Below are positions 16,035 to 23,068 of a stretch of DNA of 38,188 nucleotides, piece after piece. A program made the translations under genes and the position numbers. Each line of letters opens with the position of its first letter. The first letter of the stretch is position 1. Below the pieces are notes generated by a model that was given only the letters and a program-made list of their open reading frames with translations, had not been told where the DNA came from and ran no database searches. The stretch comes from CAWGCE01 sp964480915 (GTDB lineage Bacteria > Planctomycetota > Planctomycetia > Pirellulales > Pirellulaceae): positions 1 through 38,188 of the forward strand of contig CAYZRS010000052.1 of NCBI GenBank assembly GCA_964480915.1, in the 5' to 3' direction.

Positions 16035-16511
16035 ATGACCAACCCCGGCAATTCGCTTGTGCAAGCGTTCCTGTCCGATCACAAGACCTTCATGCGACAC
16101 CTCAGGCAGGTGGCGGAGGCGCTTCATTCTCATGACGCTGCCGCCGCTCGTGCACTCGCTAGGAGACTAGACACAATCGCTGGACCGCACATCGCTTTTG
16201 AGGAAGCGGTTCTATACCCGGTCATCGACGATGCCACGCAGGAGAGAGGGTTTGTTCAGGGGCTCTATGCCGAGCACCAGACGGTCGTCGCCGCGCTTGG
16301 CGAACTTATCGAGAGCCGTGAAATGTCAGCGAGCCGTATGGACGATTTGCATTCAGCATTCGTGAAGGGATTAGAACACGCAAACCACTGTGGCACCCTG
16401 ATAAGCAGACTGGCGACGATGGATGAGTGCGAGCTTTCGGATGCGTTCGACGAATTACGGCAACTGCGTGCGCAGAACATCAAATGGACCGATCTGACGA
16501 AGGACAACTAA
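16035..16511 (+). CDS. hemerythrin-like (HHE) protein
   Basis: A 158-residue four-helix protein of the hemerythrin cation-binding family. Candidate diiron ligands are H16 (SDHKTFMRHL), H52 and E56 (GPHIAFEEAVLYP), H81 (AEHQTVV) and H115/H118 (LEHANHC). Members bind O2 or NO or sense redox and iron state. ATG 16035 is preferred over upstream ATGs because CGGAG lies seven bases before it. The stop at 16511 is one base before the amidotransferase start, so the two are tightly coupled. The long leader holds a sigma-54-like promoter and T-rich repeats. Oxygen binding fits the neighbouring low-oxygen functions, but the exact ligand set would need a structure. Confidence 0.85.
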   Translation: MTNPGNSLVQAFLSDHKTFMRHLRQVAEALHSHDAAAARALARRLDTIAGPHIAFEEAVLYPVIDDATQERGFVQGLYAEHQTVVAALGELIESREMSASRMDDLHSAFVKGLEHANHCGTLISRLATMDECELSDAFDELRQLRAQNIKWTDLTKDN

Positions 16512-16512
16512 C

Positions 16513-17376
16513 ATGTGCCGACTCTATGGCTTCCGCGCCAACGAACCCACGAAGGTCGAATGTAGTCTTGTGCAAGCGCAGAACGCGCTGCTGCTTCAGG
16601 ACAAGAACGAGGAATCCGCACGGCGGCCGGCCGATGGCTGGGGAATTGCTTGCTACAGTAATCTCGATTGCGAAATGTGTGTGCCTGAGCTCGTACGCCA
16701 TAAGACGCCCGCCTTTAGCGCCGATCATTTCAGCCACCATGCCGAGTCGACCTATGCGCGGACGGTGGTTGCTCATGTCCGATCATCCTCCGTCGGATAC
16801 GTCGACACGATGAATTCGCATCCTTTCGGCCGTGACAACTGGACCATGGCCCACTACGGCACGATTCCCCAGTTCGACCGCCTCCATCGACAGCTTGCAG
16901 AAGAGAGTTCATTTTTTCAAGGGTCGCGATACGGCACCACCGACAGCGAACAGCTTTTTCTGTGGCTCCTCAGCAGAATCCAAGCTGAAGGAATTGACAT
17001 GCTCAATCCTTCCGCAGAGCGAGTCGGTGAGGCTCTCGTCGTTTCTATTGCAGAACTTCATGATCGCATCAGCGTGATCAGCGACACGCCTGCGAAAATG
17101 AATTTCATTCTCACCGATGGCAGGCTCATGTTCGCATGTCGATTCAACAATCCACTCTTCACGCTCGTCCGTCATGGTGTCCACGATTGCGACATTTGCG
17201 GCATTCCCCACATTCAACACGAACAGGGCAACGAGTATCGTGCTACATTGTTTGCGTCCACACCGATCACACAGGAACCTTGGAAAGAACTGCCGAACTA
17301 CACGCTGACTTCTGTCGACAATGATGACGCGCTTTCGCTGAGAACGACCGACATCATGAACAGAGCAGCGATCTGA
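16513..17376 (+). CDS. class II glutamine amidotransferase (YafJ-like)
   Basis: A 287-residue protein beginning MCRLYGFRAN; after removal of Met, Cys2 would be the N-terminal nucleophile of the Ntn-type glutaminase. Typical family segments follow: ADGWGIACYS, VVAHVRSSSVG, NSHPFGRDNWTMAHYGTI and TTDSEQLFLWLL. The domain releases ammonia from glutamine, but there is no attached synthetase or sugar-isomerase domain, so the acceptor is unknown; stand-alone members of this type are widespread and poorly characterised. It starts one base after the hemerythrin stop and is followed by DUF4404 after 47 bp, which argues for one operon. A non-amidotransferase, gamma-glutamyl hydrolase-like role (as in EgtC/DUG3) is also possible. 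Confidence 0.88.
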   Translation: MCRLYGFRANEPTKVECSLVQAQNALLLQDKNEESARRPADGWGIACYSNLDCEMCVPELVRHKTPAFSADHFSHHAESTYARTVVAHVRSSSVGYVDTMNSHPFGRDNWTMAHYGTIPQFDRLHRQLAEESSFFQGSRYGTTDSEQLFLWLLSRIQAEGIDMLNPSAERVGEALVVSIAELHDRISVISDTPAKMNFILTDGRLMFACRFNNPLFTLVRHGVHDCDICGIPHIQHEQGNEYRATLFASTPITQEPWKELPNYTLTSVDNDDALSLRTTDIMNRAAI

Positions 17377-17423
17377 TCAGCTGTTCCAACACGAAATCTG
17401 GACTAGCCACAGAGGAGACAGGC

Positions 17424-17702
17424 ATGCCAAACGCCGCGGACCGCGAAGCACTTCGACAGTCGTTGGGGGAGCTCCATCACCAACTCATACAATTGGAGGA
17501 CGTCAAACCCGAAACCGAGGAGTTGCTACGTACGATTGCCAAAGACATCGACAACGTGCTTGATCCGAAATCGCCGGAAACCGGCTCCAGTGATTTGACG
17601 TCCCGCTGGCAAGAGGCGTTACTCGAATTTGAAGGTCGTCACCCTCAGCTAACGCAAACGATGGATCAAATCACGACGGCGTTGGCGTCGATCGGGCTTT
17701 AA
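17424..17702 (+). CDS. DUF4404 family protein
   Basis: A 92-residue soluble, acidic, helical protein. It shows the DUF4404 pattern: an N-terminal LRQSLGELHHQLIQLE helix, ELLRTIAKDIDNVL, and a C-terminal EFEGRHPQLTQTMDQITTALASIG segment with the conserved F-E-x-x-HP-x-L. The function of the family is unknown. A strong GAGGAGA ribosome site precedes the ATG. It is the last gene of the hemerythrin-amidotransferase operon, followed by a long perfect hairpin at 17737-17764. Confidence 0.85.
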   Translation: MPNAADREALRQSLGELHHQLIQLEDVKPETEELLRTIAKDIDNVLDPKSPETGSSDLTSRWQEALLEFEGRHPQLTQTMDQITTALASIGL

Positions 17703-17736
17703 AGCTCGGACCAGCTCGCCCACACCGCCAACGCAG

Positions 17737-17764
17737 CGACTCGACACGCTGCCGTGTCGAGTCG
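17737..17764. terminator. 12-bp perfect hairpin between convergent genes
   Basis: CGACTCGACACG and CGTGTCGAGTCG form a perfect 12-bp stem with a CTGC loop, midway between the DUF4404 stop (17702) and the cytochrome stop (17788). No U-tract follows on either strand, so it is either a bidirectional terminator of unusual form or an mRNA 3'-end stabiliser. Confidence 0.6.
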
Positions 17765-17787
17765 GACGTTCGCTTCCGTCGCAGAGC

Positions 17788-18279
17788 TTATTTTTCTTCC
17801 TGACCACGCAGATTTTGGTGGCAACTGACGCAACTCACCGTCAAGCGATGAAACGCCAAGGTGGCCGCTTCCAGATTCTCTTCGTCGGCGGCTTTGATCA
17901 TGGCACGATTGGCCATGTTGAACAGCTTCAATTCATCCTTGTACCCCTGGGGGCCACGACGAACGAATTTCTCGACCCGGCTTAGTCCTTGCATGAGCGT
18001 GGCACTCTTGCCGATTTTGTCGAAATCTGATTCCGCGAGACCGGCCAGAATGTCAGTCGAAAACCGCATCTTCTGTTCCATCCAGAAGCTCCCTTGCTTC
18101 CCATCGTGCACCGTGGCTCGGTCGGCTCGCGCTTCTCGTGACGGGCTCAAGTCTGTTTCGCCTGGTTCCTCTTGTCGGCCAGGCTCCTGAATTGTTCCAG
18201 AATCGACATCCTGTGCCGATATCTGGATTGAGGTAGTCCAAAGAGCCAATACGAAAGCGGCAGTTACTAGTGGCTTCAT
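17788..18279 (-). CDS. cytochrome c'-like monoheme protein (paralogue 2)
   Basis: A 163-residue exported protein: signal peptide MKPLVTAAFVLALWTTSIQISAQ, an acidic linker (about 25-60), a helical bundle and a single CVSCH heme motif at residues 150-154. It is paralogous to the protein at 5125, sharing the ME(R/Q)K segment, the SDFD(K/Q)I turn and the C-terminal heme site. A helical bundle ending in CxxCH indicates a class II cytochrome c, a gas-binding or electron-transfer protein of the periplasm. ATG 18279 is preceded by GGAGA; the longer upstream frame is not supported. A perfect operator lies 209 bp upstream and a weaker sigma-54-like element at 18396-18411 faces this gene. Confidence 0.8.
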   Translation of the reverse strand: MKPLVTAAFVLALWTTSIQISAQDVDSGTIQEPGRQEEPGETDLSPSREARADRATVHDGKQGSFWMEQKMRFSTDILAGLAESDFDKIGKSATLMQGLSRVEKFVRRGPQGYKDELKLFNMANRAMIKAADEENLEAATLAFHRLTVSCVSCHQNLRGQEEK

Positions 18280-18395
18280 CACGATTCTCCGTCTCTTCAG
18301 TGATCCATAGTGATGCGGCCGGCTTTTCGGTGGGAACCCATCAGCTCGACCCACGTGGCGACGCCTCCAACGCTTCGCCGTAGCTCGCTTGACGT

Positions 18396-18411
18396 TGCAA
18401 GTCGCGCGCCC
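18396..18411 (-). promoter_or_regulatory. possible sigma-54 promoter of the cytochrome c'-like gene
   Basis: Reading from 18411 on the minus strand, GGGCGCGCGACTTGCA has GGC at -24, TTGCA at -12 and correct spacing, but the -24 box lacks the usual CA. It is 78 bp from the operator and would give a 106-nt leader. Confidence 0.35.
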
Positions 18412-18487
18412 GCCGGACTCCTTGGCGTTTTTATGCGAATTGGATGTGTAGGCGGCGTGCGGACCGCTGTTCGTTGGCGCGCCAACT

Positions 18488-18501
18488 GTGCGGTCCAGCA
18501 C
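18488..18501. promoter_or_regulatory. operator copy, perfect GTGC-N6-GCAC
   Basis: GTGCGGTCCAGCAC in the divergent region, 55 bp from the right-facing -24 element and 78 bp from the left-facing one. A single site could serve both genes. Confidence 0.6.
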
Positions 18502-18554
18502 ATTCTAATTTGGTCGCAACTTGCTCACGCGGGACAAACCCGCACGAATCGAAA

Positions 18555-18570
18555 TGGCATGGCTGTTGCA
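18555..18570 (+). promoter_or_regulatory. sigma-54 promoter of the TerB-like/K+ channel/USP operon
   Basis: TGGCATGGCTGTTGCA matches TGGCAC-N5-TTGCW at every position but one. Transcription would start near 18581, a 141-nt leader before ATG 18722. Confidence 0.65.
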
Positions 18571-18594
18571 ATAGGAGTTGTTGCAATACGAGTT
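18565..18594 (+). repeat. 15-bp direct repeat overlapping a -12 box
   Basis: GTTGCAATAGGAGTT is followed directly by GTTGCAATACGAGTT, with one difference, and then a broken start of a third unit (GCCATAGG). The TTGCA of the first unit is the -12 box of the promoter at 18555, so the -12 motif is duplicated in the early transcribed region. Confidence 0.7.
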
Positions 18595-18721
18595 GCCATA
18601 GGTGGCGCTAGTGAAATCGAAGTCCTTTGTGAAACCAATGTGCTGCCGCCGCCGTCGTTGCCACGCGAACATCGAAACTGGCCTTTGAGCAACCTCATCA
18701 TCGACTTCAGGAATAAACACA

Positions 18722-19291
18722 ATGACGACTAAAGACGCATTTCGGTCACGCGGTCAAGCCTTAGAAGCTGCATTCTTTCGCAATGTCGACCAGGCGCTGA
18801 TCGAGCTGATGCAAGAGCACAGCATCAGCGGCAAAGCGCAACGGAAGCTGAGTGAATCGACAGGAATTACGAACGAGACGATTCTCGATGAACTGCTTGA
18901 TGTCGGCGTGACGCATTCGACGATCGTGGCTTTCTTCTTGCTGCCACTTGCACAAGTCGCTTGGGCCGATGGAAAAGTCGATAGCGCAGAGGCGACGATC
19001 GTGCTCAACACGGCGTTTGCTTTGGGGTATACGACCGACAACGCCGGTGTCCAGTTGCTCAGCAGTTGGCTCTCAACTCAGCCAGACGACCGGCTATTCA
19101 CGATCTGGCGCGAGCATGCCAGCGAACTGTGCAAGCACTTGCCGCAAACCTCTCGTCACCGGTTGTCGCAACTGCTGGTCGAGCGAGCCATGGCAGTGGC
19201 AACGGCAACCGGAGGGGTCCTGGGCATTCATAAAACGTCCACTGCTGAACGTCGAGTCATCGACCACCTGAAATTCGCGTTGTCCGTTTAA
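18722..19291 (+). CDS. TerB-like protein
   Basis: A 189-residue, mostly helical soluble protein. The segment LPLAQVAWADGKVDSAEATIVLNTAFALG is typical of TerB-like domains, where the acidic residues bind metal, and GGVLGIHKTSTAERRVIDHLKFAL matches the end of the fold. An N-terminal extension of about 70 residues precedes the domain. TerB-like proteins occur in tellurite-resistance and general stress systems with unclear chemistry. The ATG follows CAGGAA at about nine bases. The stop at 19289 is followed directly by a ribosome site for the K+ channel in the same frame. It is the first gene behind a strong sigma-54-like promoter. Confidence 0.65.
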   Translation: MTTKDAFRSRGQALEAAFFRNVDQALIELMQEHSISGKAQRKLSESTGITNETILDELLDVGVTHSTIVAFFLLPLAQVAWADGKVDSAEATIVLNTAFALGYTTDNAGVQLLSSWLSTQPDDRLFTIWREHASELCKHLPQTSRHRLSQLLVERAMAVATATGGVLGIHKTSTAERRVIDHLKFALSV

Positions 19292-19303
19292 GAGGAAGAA
19301 TCG

Positions 19304-20347
19304 ATCGCCAGCAACGCAGTCAGAGCAATCGCCACGCCAGGCAGACGACCGGCTTCGTTTACGCCGGTGCAACGAGTACAGATCGGCGCCTTGATCCTGC
19401 TGACGGCCGTTGTCGGCGGCACGATTGGCTACCGCGTATGGGGAGACTACGACTGGTCTGAGGCTTTGTGGATGGTGGTCATTACGATTTCCACCGTAGG
19501 GTATGCCGAGCACACGCAATCACCTACCTCGGTCCAGTGGCTCACCATGGGAGTCATTCTGGTCGGCATGTCGTCTGCCGTGTACACGTTTACTGGCGCT
19601 ATACAGTTAACGCTCGAAGGTGAACTAGAACGAACTTTTGGAGTGAGACGGATGAACCGGCAAATCGAACGCCTGCAAGATCACATTATCATCTGCGGGA
19701 TGGGACGTAGCGGCCGCAATCTGGCGACTGATCTGCAGCAACGGGGCCACTCTTTTGTATTGGTCGACTACGACGAGGCCAAGCTCGAAGACGCGCACGA
19801 TTTGTTATTCCCGGCCATCCAAGGCGATGCGACCGAGGAGGCCGTTTTGCAGCGTGCCGGGATCGAGCAGGCCCGGGCCATTGTCAGCGCGTTGCCGTCC
19901 GACGCCGACAATGTCTTCATCACGCTGACCGCGCGCGAGCTGAATCCGGAACTACTGATTATCGCCAGCGCTGAAAAAGAGACGACCGCCAAGAAACTAC
20001 ACCAAGCCGGCGCTCGCAAAGTCGTGATGCCCTCCCGCGTCAGCGCCTTACAAATTGCTCGGATGATCGTGCACCCAAGCACGGCCGATTTGATGGAACT
20101 CGTCGCGGAAAGCAGCTATCTCGATCTGGATCTTGATGAAATCAACGTTGGCGAGCATCCCAATTTGGTCGGAACCACCGTTCAAAAGTCGGAAGCGCAT
20201 CCCAAACGCAAGTTGCTTGTCGTTGCCGTTCGCCAGCAGGACGGGACGCTGATCTTCAACCCAGAATCAGACTATGCCTTCGCTGACAATGACATTGCTA
20301 TCGTCATGGGCAACCGTGCCCACATCGCCCAATTCCGTTCGCTTTGA
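19304..20347 (+). CDS. two-TM potassium channel with RCK domains
   Basis: A K+ channel of the MthK plan: TM1, pore loop (WSEALWMVVITISTVGYAE), TM2, then RCK-N (IIICGMGRSGRNLA, DYDEAKLEDA, GDATEEAVLQRAG) and a RCK-C domain. The filter reads TVGYAE, with Ala where the canonical TVGYG has its second Gly. The annotatable start is GTG 19367 (326 residues), but it has no ribosome site. A strong site, GAGGAAG, lies at 19292-19298, right after the TerB stop, and the only start-like codon at the right distance in the same frame is ATC at 19304, adding 21 residues. I chose ATC with reservation; GTG 19367 is the alternative. RCK domains sense NAD(H), nucleotides or Ca2+. Confidence 0.8.
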   Translation: MASNAVRAIATPGRRPASFTPVQRVQIGALILLTAVVGGTIGYRVWGDYDWSEALWMVVITISTVGYAEHTQSPTSVQWLTMGVILVGMSSAVYTFTGAIQLTLEGELERTFGVRRMNRQIERLQDHIIICGMGRSGRNLATDLQQRGHSFVLVDYDEAKLEDAHDLLFPAIQGDATEEAVLQRAGIEQARAIVSALPSDADNVFITLTARELNPELLIIASAEKETTAKKLHQAGARKVVMPSRVSALQIARMIVHPSTADLMELVAESSYLDLDLDEINVGEHPNLVGTTVQKSEAHPKRKLLVVAVRQQDGTLIFNPESDYAFADNDIAIVMGNRAHIAQFRSL

Positions 20348-20381
20348 AGTGAACTCTCTCCTGCAAGATTGGAAAGCTAGA

Positions 20382-20837
20382 ATGAGTACTGCCAAGATTC
20401 TCGTCCCCGTCGATTTTTCGGCACAAAGCCGGTCCGCACTCGACATCGCCGGTTCATTCGCGATCATCGAAAAGGCCGAGCTCTTGATCGCTCACGTCGT
20501 CGAAGATGACATTGAGGCTTACTTCCCCGCGGGTGGAGTCTCCAGCTCCGAGGCCATGACCGGACTCTACGACGTCTTGCACGACGTCCGACCTGCCGAC
20601 GAAAGCATCCCATACACTCACCGATTGATCGAAGGAAAACCGGCCTCCGCCATTTTGAAACTGGCCGCTGACGAGAACGTCGAATTGATCGTCATGGGAA
20701 CGCATGGGCGGACGGGCTTCCAACGCATGGTTCTCGGAAGCGTCGCCGAAGAGGTCGTCCGCAAAGCGAAATGCCCCGTCCTCACGCTACGCAATCCCAT
20801 CGATACGTACGATAAGCAACCGGCCGAAAGCGTCTAA
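20382..20837 (+). CDS. universal stress protein
   Basis: A 151-residue canonical ATP-binding USP: AKILVPVDFSAQSRSALDIAG at the start and GTHGRTGFQRMVLGSVAEEVV in the nucleotide loop. ATG 20382 is supported by GGAAAG; an earlier in-frame ATG lies inside the channel gene. It is 34 bp after the K+ channel and is the last gene of the TerB-like/channel/USP run, so the USP may be co-regulated with potassium flux. A short acidic tail (DTYDKQPAESV) follows the domain. Confidence 0.92.
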   Translation: MSTAKILVPVDFSAQSRSALDIAGSFAIIEKAELLIAHVVEDDIEAYFPAGGVSSSEAMTGLYDVLHDVRPADESIPYTHRLIEGKPASAILKLAADENVELIVMGTHGRTGFQRMVLGSVAEEVVRKAKCPVLTLRNPIDTYDKQPAESV

Positions 20838-21041
20838 CCGCTTCCCAACGTCGGCGGGCCCTGGCGGGACCAACAGACATCGGAGATAGCCGCTCACACT
20901 GTTTCGGTATGAACTACCTCGACGTCCGCCATCGCGCCACTTTCCGTGTCTATGGAGAACGCTGCCCAAAGTCCGTGTCCGACATGAAGAACTATTTTCG
21001 ACACCTTGGTTCGCCTAGCGCGTGTCACGACGCTCACAAGT

Positions 21042-21055
21042 GTGCTCTTGAGCAC
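21042..21055. promoter_or_regulatory. operator copy, perfect GTGC-N6-GCAC
   Basis: GTGCTCTTGAGCAC; here the symmetry extends inward (GTGCTC/GAGCAC). It lies 66 bp before the -24 element at 21120. Confidence 0.65.
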
Positions 21056-21119
21056 GCATCCATTCGGGCAAACGCTCAGCCGCTCGAGTTCTGACCGAGC
21101 CGCATCGCTAATCCTTGTT

Positions 21120-21135
21120 CGGCACACGCTTTGCG
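21120..21135 (+). promoter_or_regulatory. sigma-54 promoter of the degenerate USP/HPF operon
   Basis: CGGCACACGCTTTGCG contains GGCAC and TTGC at exact spacing, among the best -24/-12 matches in the window. The start would be near 21146, with a 67-nt leader before ATG 21213. Confidence 0.65.
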
Positions 21136-21212
21136 ACTTCATGATCGCAATAGGAGTCCATTCGTCTGATCAGCATCCCTCACACCAATACGAACGATCT
21201 GGAACGACCCCG

Positions 21213-21788
21213 ATGAAACCTTATCCACGAACGATCCTCTGCCCCTTCTTCGATCCGGGGCACAGCAAGGAATCGCTACGTTGCGCAGGCTTCCTGGCAA
21301 AGACATTTGGTGCACGGCTCATCCTCTTGCAAGTTGTCGACGTTGCTCGTCGCTCGCGCCATGCCCCAGGAACTCCCGACTCGAGTATTCGTCGCCTGAA
21401 TTGGCTCGATGATTCCGCCCACCCCATTCTCAAAGAGACCCGTTACGAGCGTTTTGAACTGCGGGGCGAGCCAGTCACAGGCATTCGCAACTTTGCCCTC
21501 GACTTCGACGCCGACATCGTCGTCCTTGCCAATGACATCGCGTTTGATGAGCAAGCAGCACTGGGACCGCAGACGCGACGAATCGTCGACAGCCTACCGT
21601 GCGCGGTGATGATCATCAAGGAACCGATTGGCTTGGTGTCGGAACCAGCTCACCACCCGCCGGTTTCGACGCCGACCGTCGACCAACCCCTAATTGACGA
21701 GTACCCGCTCAGCCGTTGGCTGCTGACACACGACAACAAGCAGCTGGGCCGTGCGGTCCGACCACTTTCCAACCGAGGGTCATCATGA
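21213..21788 (+). CDS. degenerate universal stress protein
   Basis: A 191-residue protein with a USP-like first strand (RTILCPFFDPGHSKESLRCAGFLAKTFGARLILLQVVD) and a final AVMIIKEP strand. The ATP loop is gone: VVLANDIAFDEQAALGPQTRRIV stands where GxHGRxG-x9-GS should be, so ATP binding is unlikely. A 50-residue Pro- and His-rich tail follows (about 145-191). The ATG has only a weak GGAA upstream but is the first codon of the homologous region. Its TGA overlaps the ATG of the HPF-like gene (ATGA), coupling the two products tightly. Confidence 0.75.
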   Translation: MKPYPRTILCPFFDPGHSKESLRCAGFLAKTFGARLILLQVVDVARRSRHAPGTPDSSIRRLNWLDDSAHPILKETRYERFELRGEPVTGIRNFALDFDADIVVLANDIAFDEQAALGPQTRRIVDSLPCAVMIIKEPIGLVSEPAHHPPVSTPTVDQPLIDEYPLSRWLLTHDNKQLGRAVRPLSNRGSS

Positions 21789-22168
21789 CACTGAAAATCG
21801 ATATTTACAACGAACGGCACAACCCCGCGATCGATGAGTTCACCGTCAACCGCTTGGAACTTGTCGTCGGACGGTTCCACGCGCGTTTGGGACACATTGA
21901 GGTTCGCCTGCTGGACGAAAACGCCAGCAAAGGCGGGGTCGATAAAACCTGCAAACTAGATGCTGCCCTCATTCCACGTGGCACGCTTCATGTCCATGCG
22001 ACGGAGGCCGATATGCACGAGGCCATCCTCAAGGCCGTCCACCGACTAGAAACGGTCGTCGCCAAAGCGGTCGACCGTGGGCATCGTTCCGACGCCATTC
22101 GACACCGTCAAGGCGGCTTACGCCACGATAGCGAACGAATTGCCAATGATGCGTCTGTCGAAAGCTAG
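21785..22168 (+). CDS. ribosome hibernation promoting factor (HPF/RaiA-like)
   Basis: A 127-residue protein with the beta-alpha-beta-beta-beta-alpha plan of the S30AE family: VNRLELVVGRFHARLGHIEVRLLDENASKGGVDKTCKLDAALIP followed by ADMHEAILKAVHRLETVVAKAVDR. The N-D/E-x-x-K-GGVDK-x-C segment is typical of HPF relatives encoded among stress genes. These proteins bind the 30S subunit and stop or dimerise ribosomes in resting cells. It is a short form with a Lys/Arg/His tail rather than a dimerisation domain. GAGGGT precedes the ATG, which overlaps the degenerate USP's stop. A good terminator hairpin follows at 22210-22246. Confidence 0.8.
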   Translation: MTLKIDIYNERHNPAIDEFTVNRLELVVGRFHARLGHIEVRLLDENASKGGVDKTCKLDAALIPRGTLHVHATEADMHEAILKAVHRLETVVAKAVDRGHRSDAIRHRQGGLRHDSERIANDASVES

Positions 22169-22209
22169 TGAGTGTTGCCCCAAGCACCCGGCTTCGGCAT
22201 GTCTGCGGA

Positions 22210-22246
22210 ATCTCTCCTCGGCCTCGACGGGGAGAGATTTCTTTTG
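22210..22246 (+). terminator. rho-independent terminator after HPF
   Basis: AATCTCTCC and GGAGAGATT form a 9-bp stem with a 13-base loop, followed by TCTTTT. It lies about 40 bp after the HPF stop at 22168. Confidence 0.75.
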
Positions 22247-22419
22247 GCATTTGCCAACGGTTTGCCGAATTTGCCAACGGCATTTGACGCCCATCGCGAA
22301 GACGGCTGAGTCGATCGCCATTCTGTAGGCCAATGCGTGTGGCGGCCGCTCGCCTTCTTCCCACTTTCATTTGGGCTGCCACCTCCTACCGAGAGACCGC
22401 TCGCAGCAATGTGGGCCAT

Positions 22420-22433
22420 GCCCGATTTCGCAC
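22420..22433. promoter_or_regulatory. degenerate operator-like site
   Basis: GCCCGATTTCGCAC has a perfect right arm and two mismatches in the left arm. It is listed because it lies 65 bp before the -24 element at 22498, the spacing seen at the better sites. Confidence 0.2.
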
Positions 22434-22496
22434 ATCAGCGTCGCCCGCGCGGTCAAAAGCGCGCAGCACCGGCACACTTTTACGACCAGGACGGGA

Positions 22497-22512
22497 AGGC
22501 CCGCCGTTTGCG
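22497..22512 (+). promoter_or_regulatory. sigma-54-like promoter of the three-gene USP operon
   Basis: AGGCCCGCCGTTTGCG has correctly spaced GG and GC, TTGC at -12 and one mismatch in the -24 box (GGCCC). The leader to ATG 22582 would be about 59 nt. Confidence 0.45.
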
Positions 22513-22581
22513 TCTAGTCATGAACAAGCGCATACGATCTTACGCCTTCCCCCAACAGCTCCCACGAAAAGGAACTACTTC

Positions 22582-23031
22582 ATGTCGGGCCTTCAAGCAA
22601 AACAAGTCCTCGTCCCGTTTGACTATTCACCTCGCTGCCTCAATGCCGTTCGCAAGGCGCTCGAGATCATTCCCGGAGACGGTGAAGTAACGGTCCTCCA
22701 CGTCATGATCGACTTCTATCCGGTTCACCCTGCGGAACTATATCCCGATTTCACCGAAGAAGCTCAGCGGCAGCAATCCGAGGCGAAGATGAAAGCCATG
22801 CTGCTGGAAGCGGATGTCAATCTTGGCAATATCCGGCTGGCATTCGCCATCGGCGACGCGGGCACTGAAATCGCCGAGCTGGCAAAAGAGCAGCAGATGG
22901 ACTTGGTCGTCATACCGTCACATGGCCGCCGTGGTTTTCGACGCATGATCCTGGGGTCGGTGGCCGAACGCGTGGCAAGACTGGCACCTTGCCCCGTCTT
23001 AATCGTCAAAGAAGAGGACGATCACGTCTAA
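22582..23031 (+). CDS. universal stress protein
   Basis: A 149-residue USP: QVLVPFDYSPRCLNAVRKAL at the start and IPSHGRRGFRRMILGSVAERVARLAPCPVLIVKEE at the end. The loop keeps the G-x2-G-x9-GS spacing with S-H-G-R-R-G. It is clearly a sister of the next gene, sharing VP(F/Y)DYS, the DYYP/DFYP segment, an IGD-(A/P)-G turn and the VAERVARL(A/S)PC end. AAAAGGA precedes the ATG by about ten bases. It heads a three-gene operon (USP, USP, USP-GspE fusion) behind a sigma-54-like element. Confidence 0.92.
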   Translation: MSGLQAKQVLVPFDYSPRCLNAVRKALEIIPGDGEVTVLHVMIDFYPVHPAELYPDFTEEAQRQQSEAKMKAMLLEADVNLGNIRLAFAIGDAGTEIAELAKEQQMDLVVIPSHGRRGFRRMILGSVAERVARLAPCPVLIVKEEDDHV

Positions 23032-23068
23032 CGAGTTCTTCACAGCCTTTAAAACAGAGGAAATCGCC

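Larger units (their letters stand above)
18280..18721. other. divergent control region between cytochrome c'-like and TerB-like genes
   Basis: These 442 bases hold no gene. One perfect operator (18488-18501) lies between a good sigma-54 element facing right (18555-18570) and a weaker one facing left (18396-18411). A 15-bp direct repeat follows at 18565-18594. Confidence 0.6.
20838..21212. other. intergenic region with operator and sigma-54 promoter for the USP/HPF pair
   Basis: These 375 bases contain no convincing gene. They carry a perfect operator at 21042-21055 and a near-perfect -24/-12 element at 21120-21135. No clear terminator for the upstream USP was found. Confidence 0.6.
22169..22581. 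other. intergenic region: terminator, TTTGCC repeats, promoter of USP cluster
   Basis: This 413-base region begins with a terminator hairpin (22210-22246). It is followed by TTGGCATTTGCCAA (22245-22258, a palindrome) and TTTGCC copies at 22251, 22262 and 22271, including a 12-nt direct repeat ATTTGCCAACGG. A sigma-54-like element lies at 22497-22512. No gene was seen. Confidence 0.5.

Noticed and set aside
22468..22485. GGCACACTTTTACG upstream of the USP operon as an operator or -24/-12 element
   Set aside because: It has a right half-site only and lacks the -12 GC; kept out in favour of 22497-22512.
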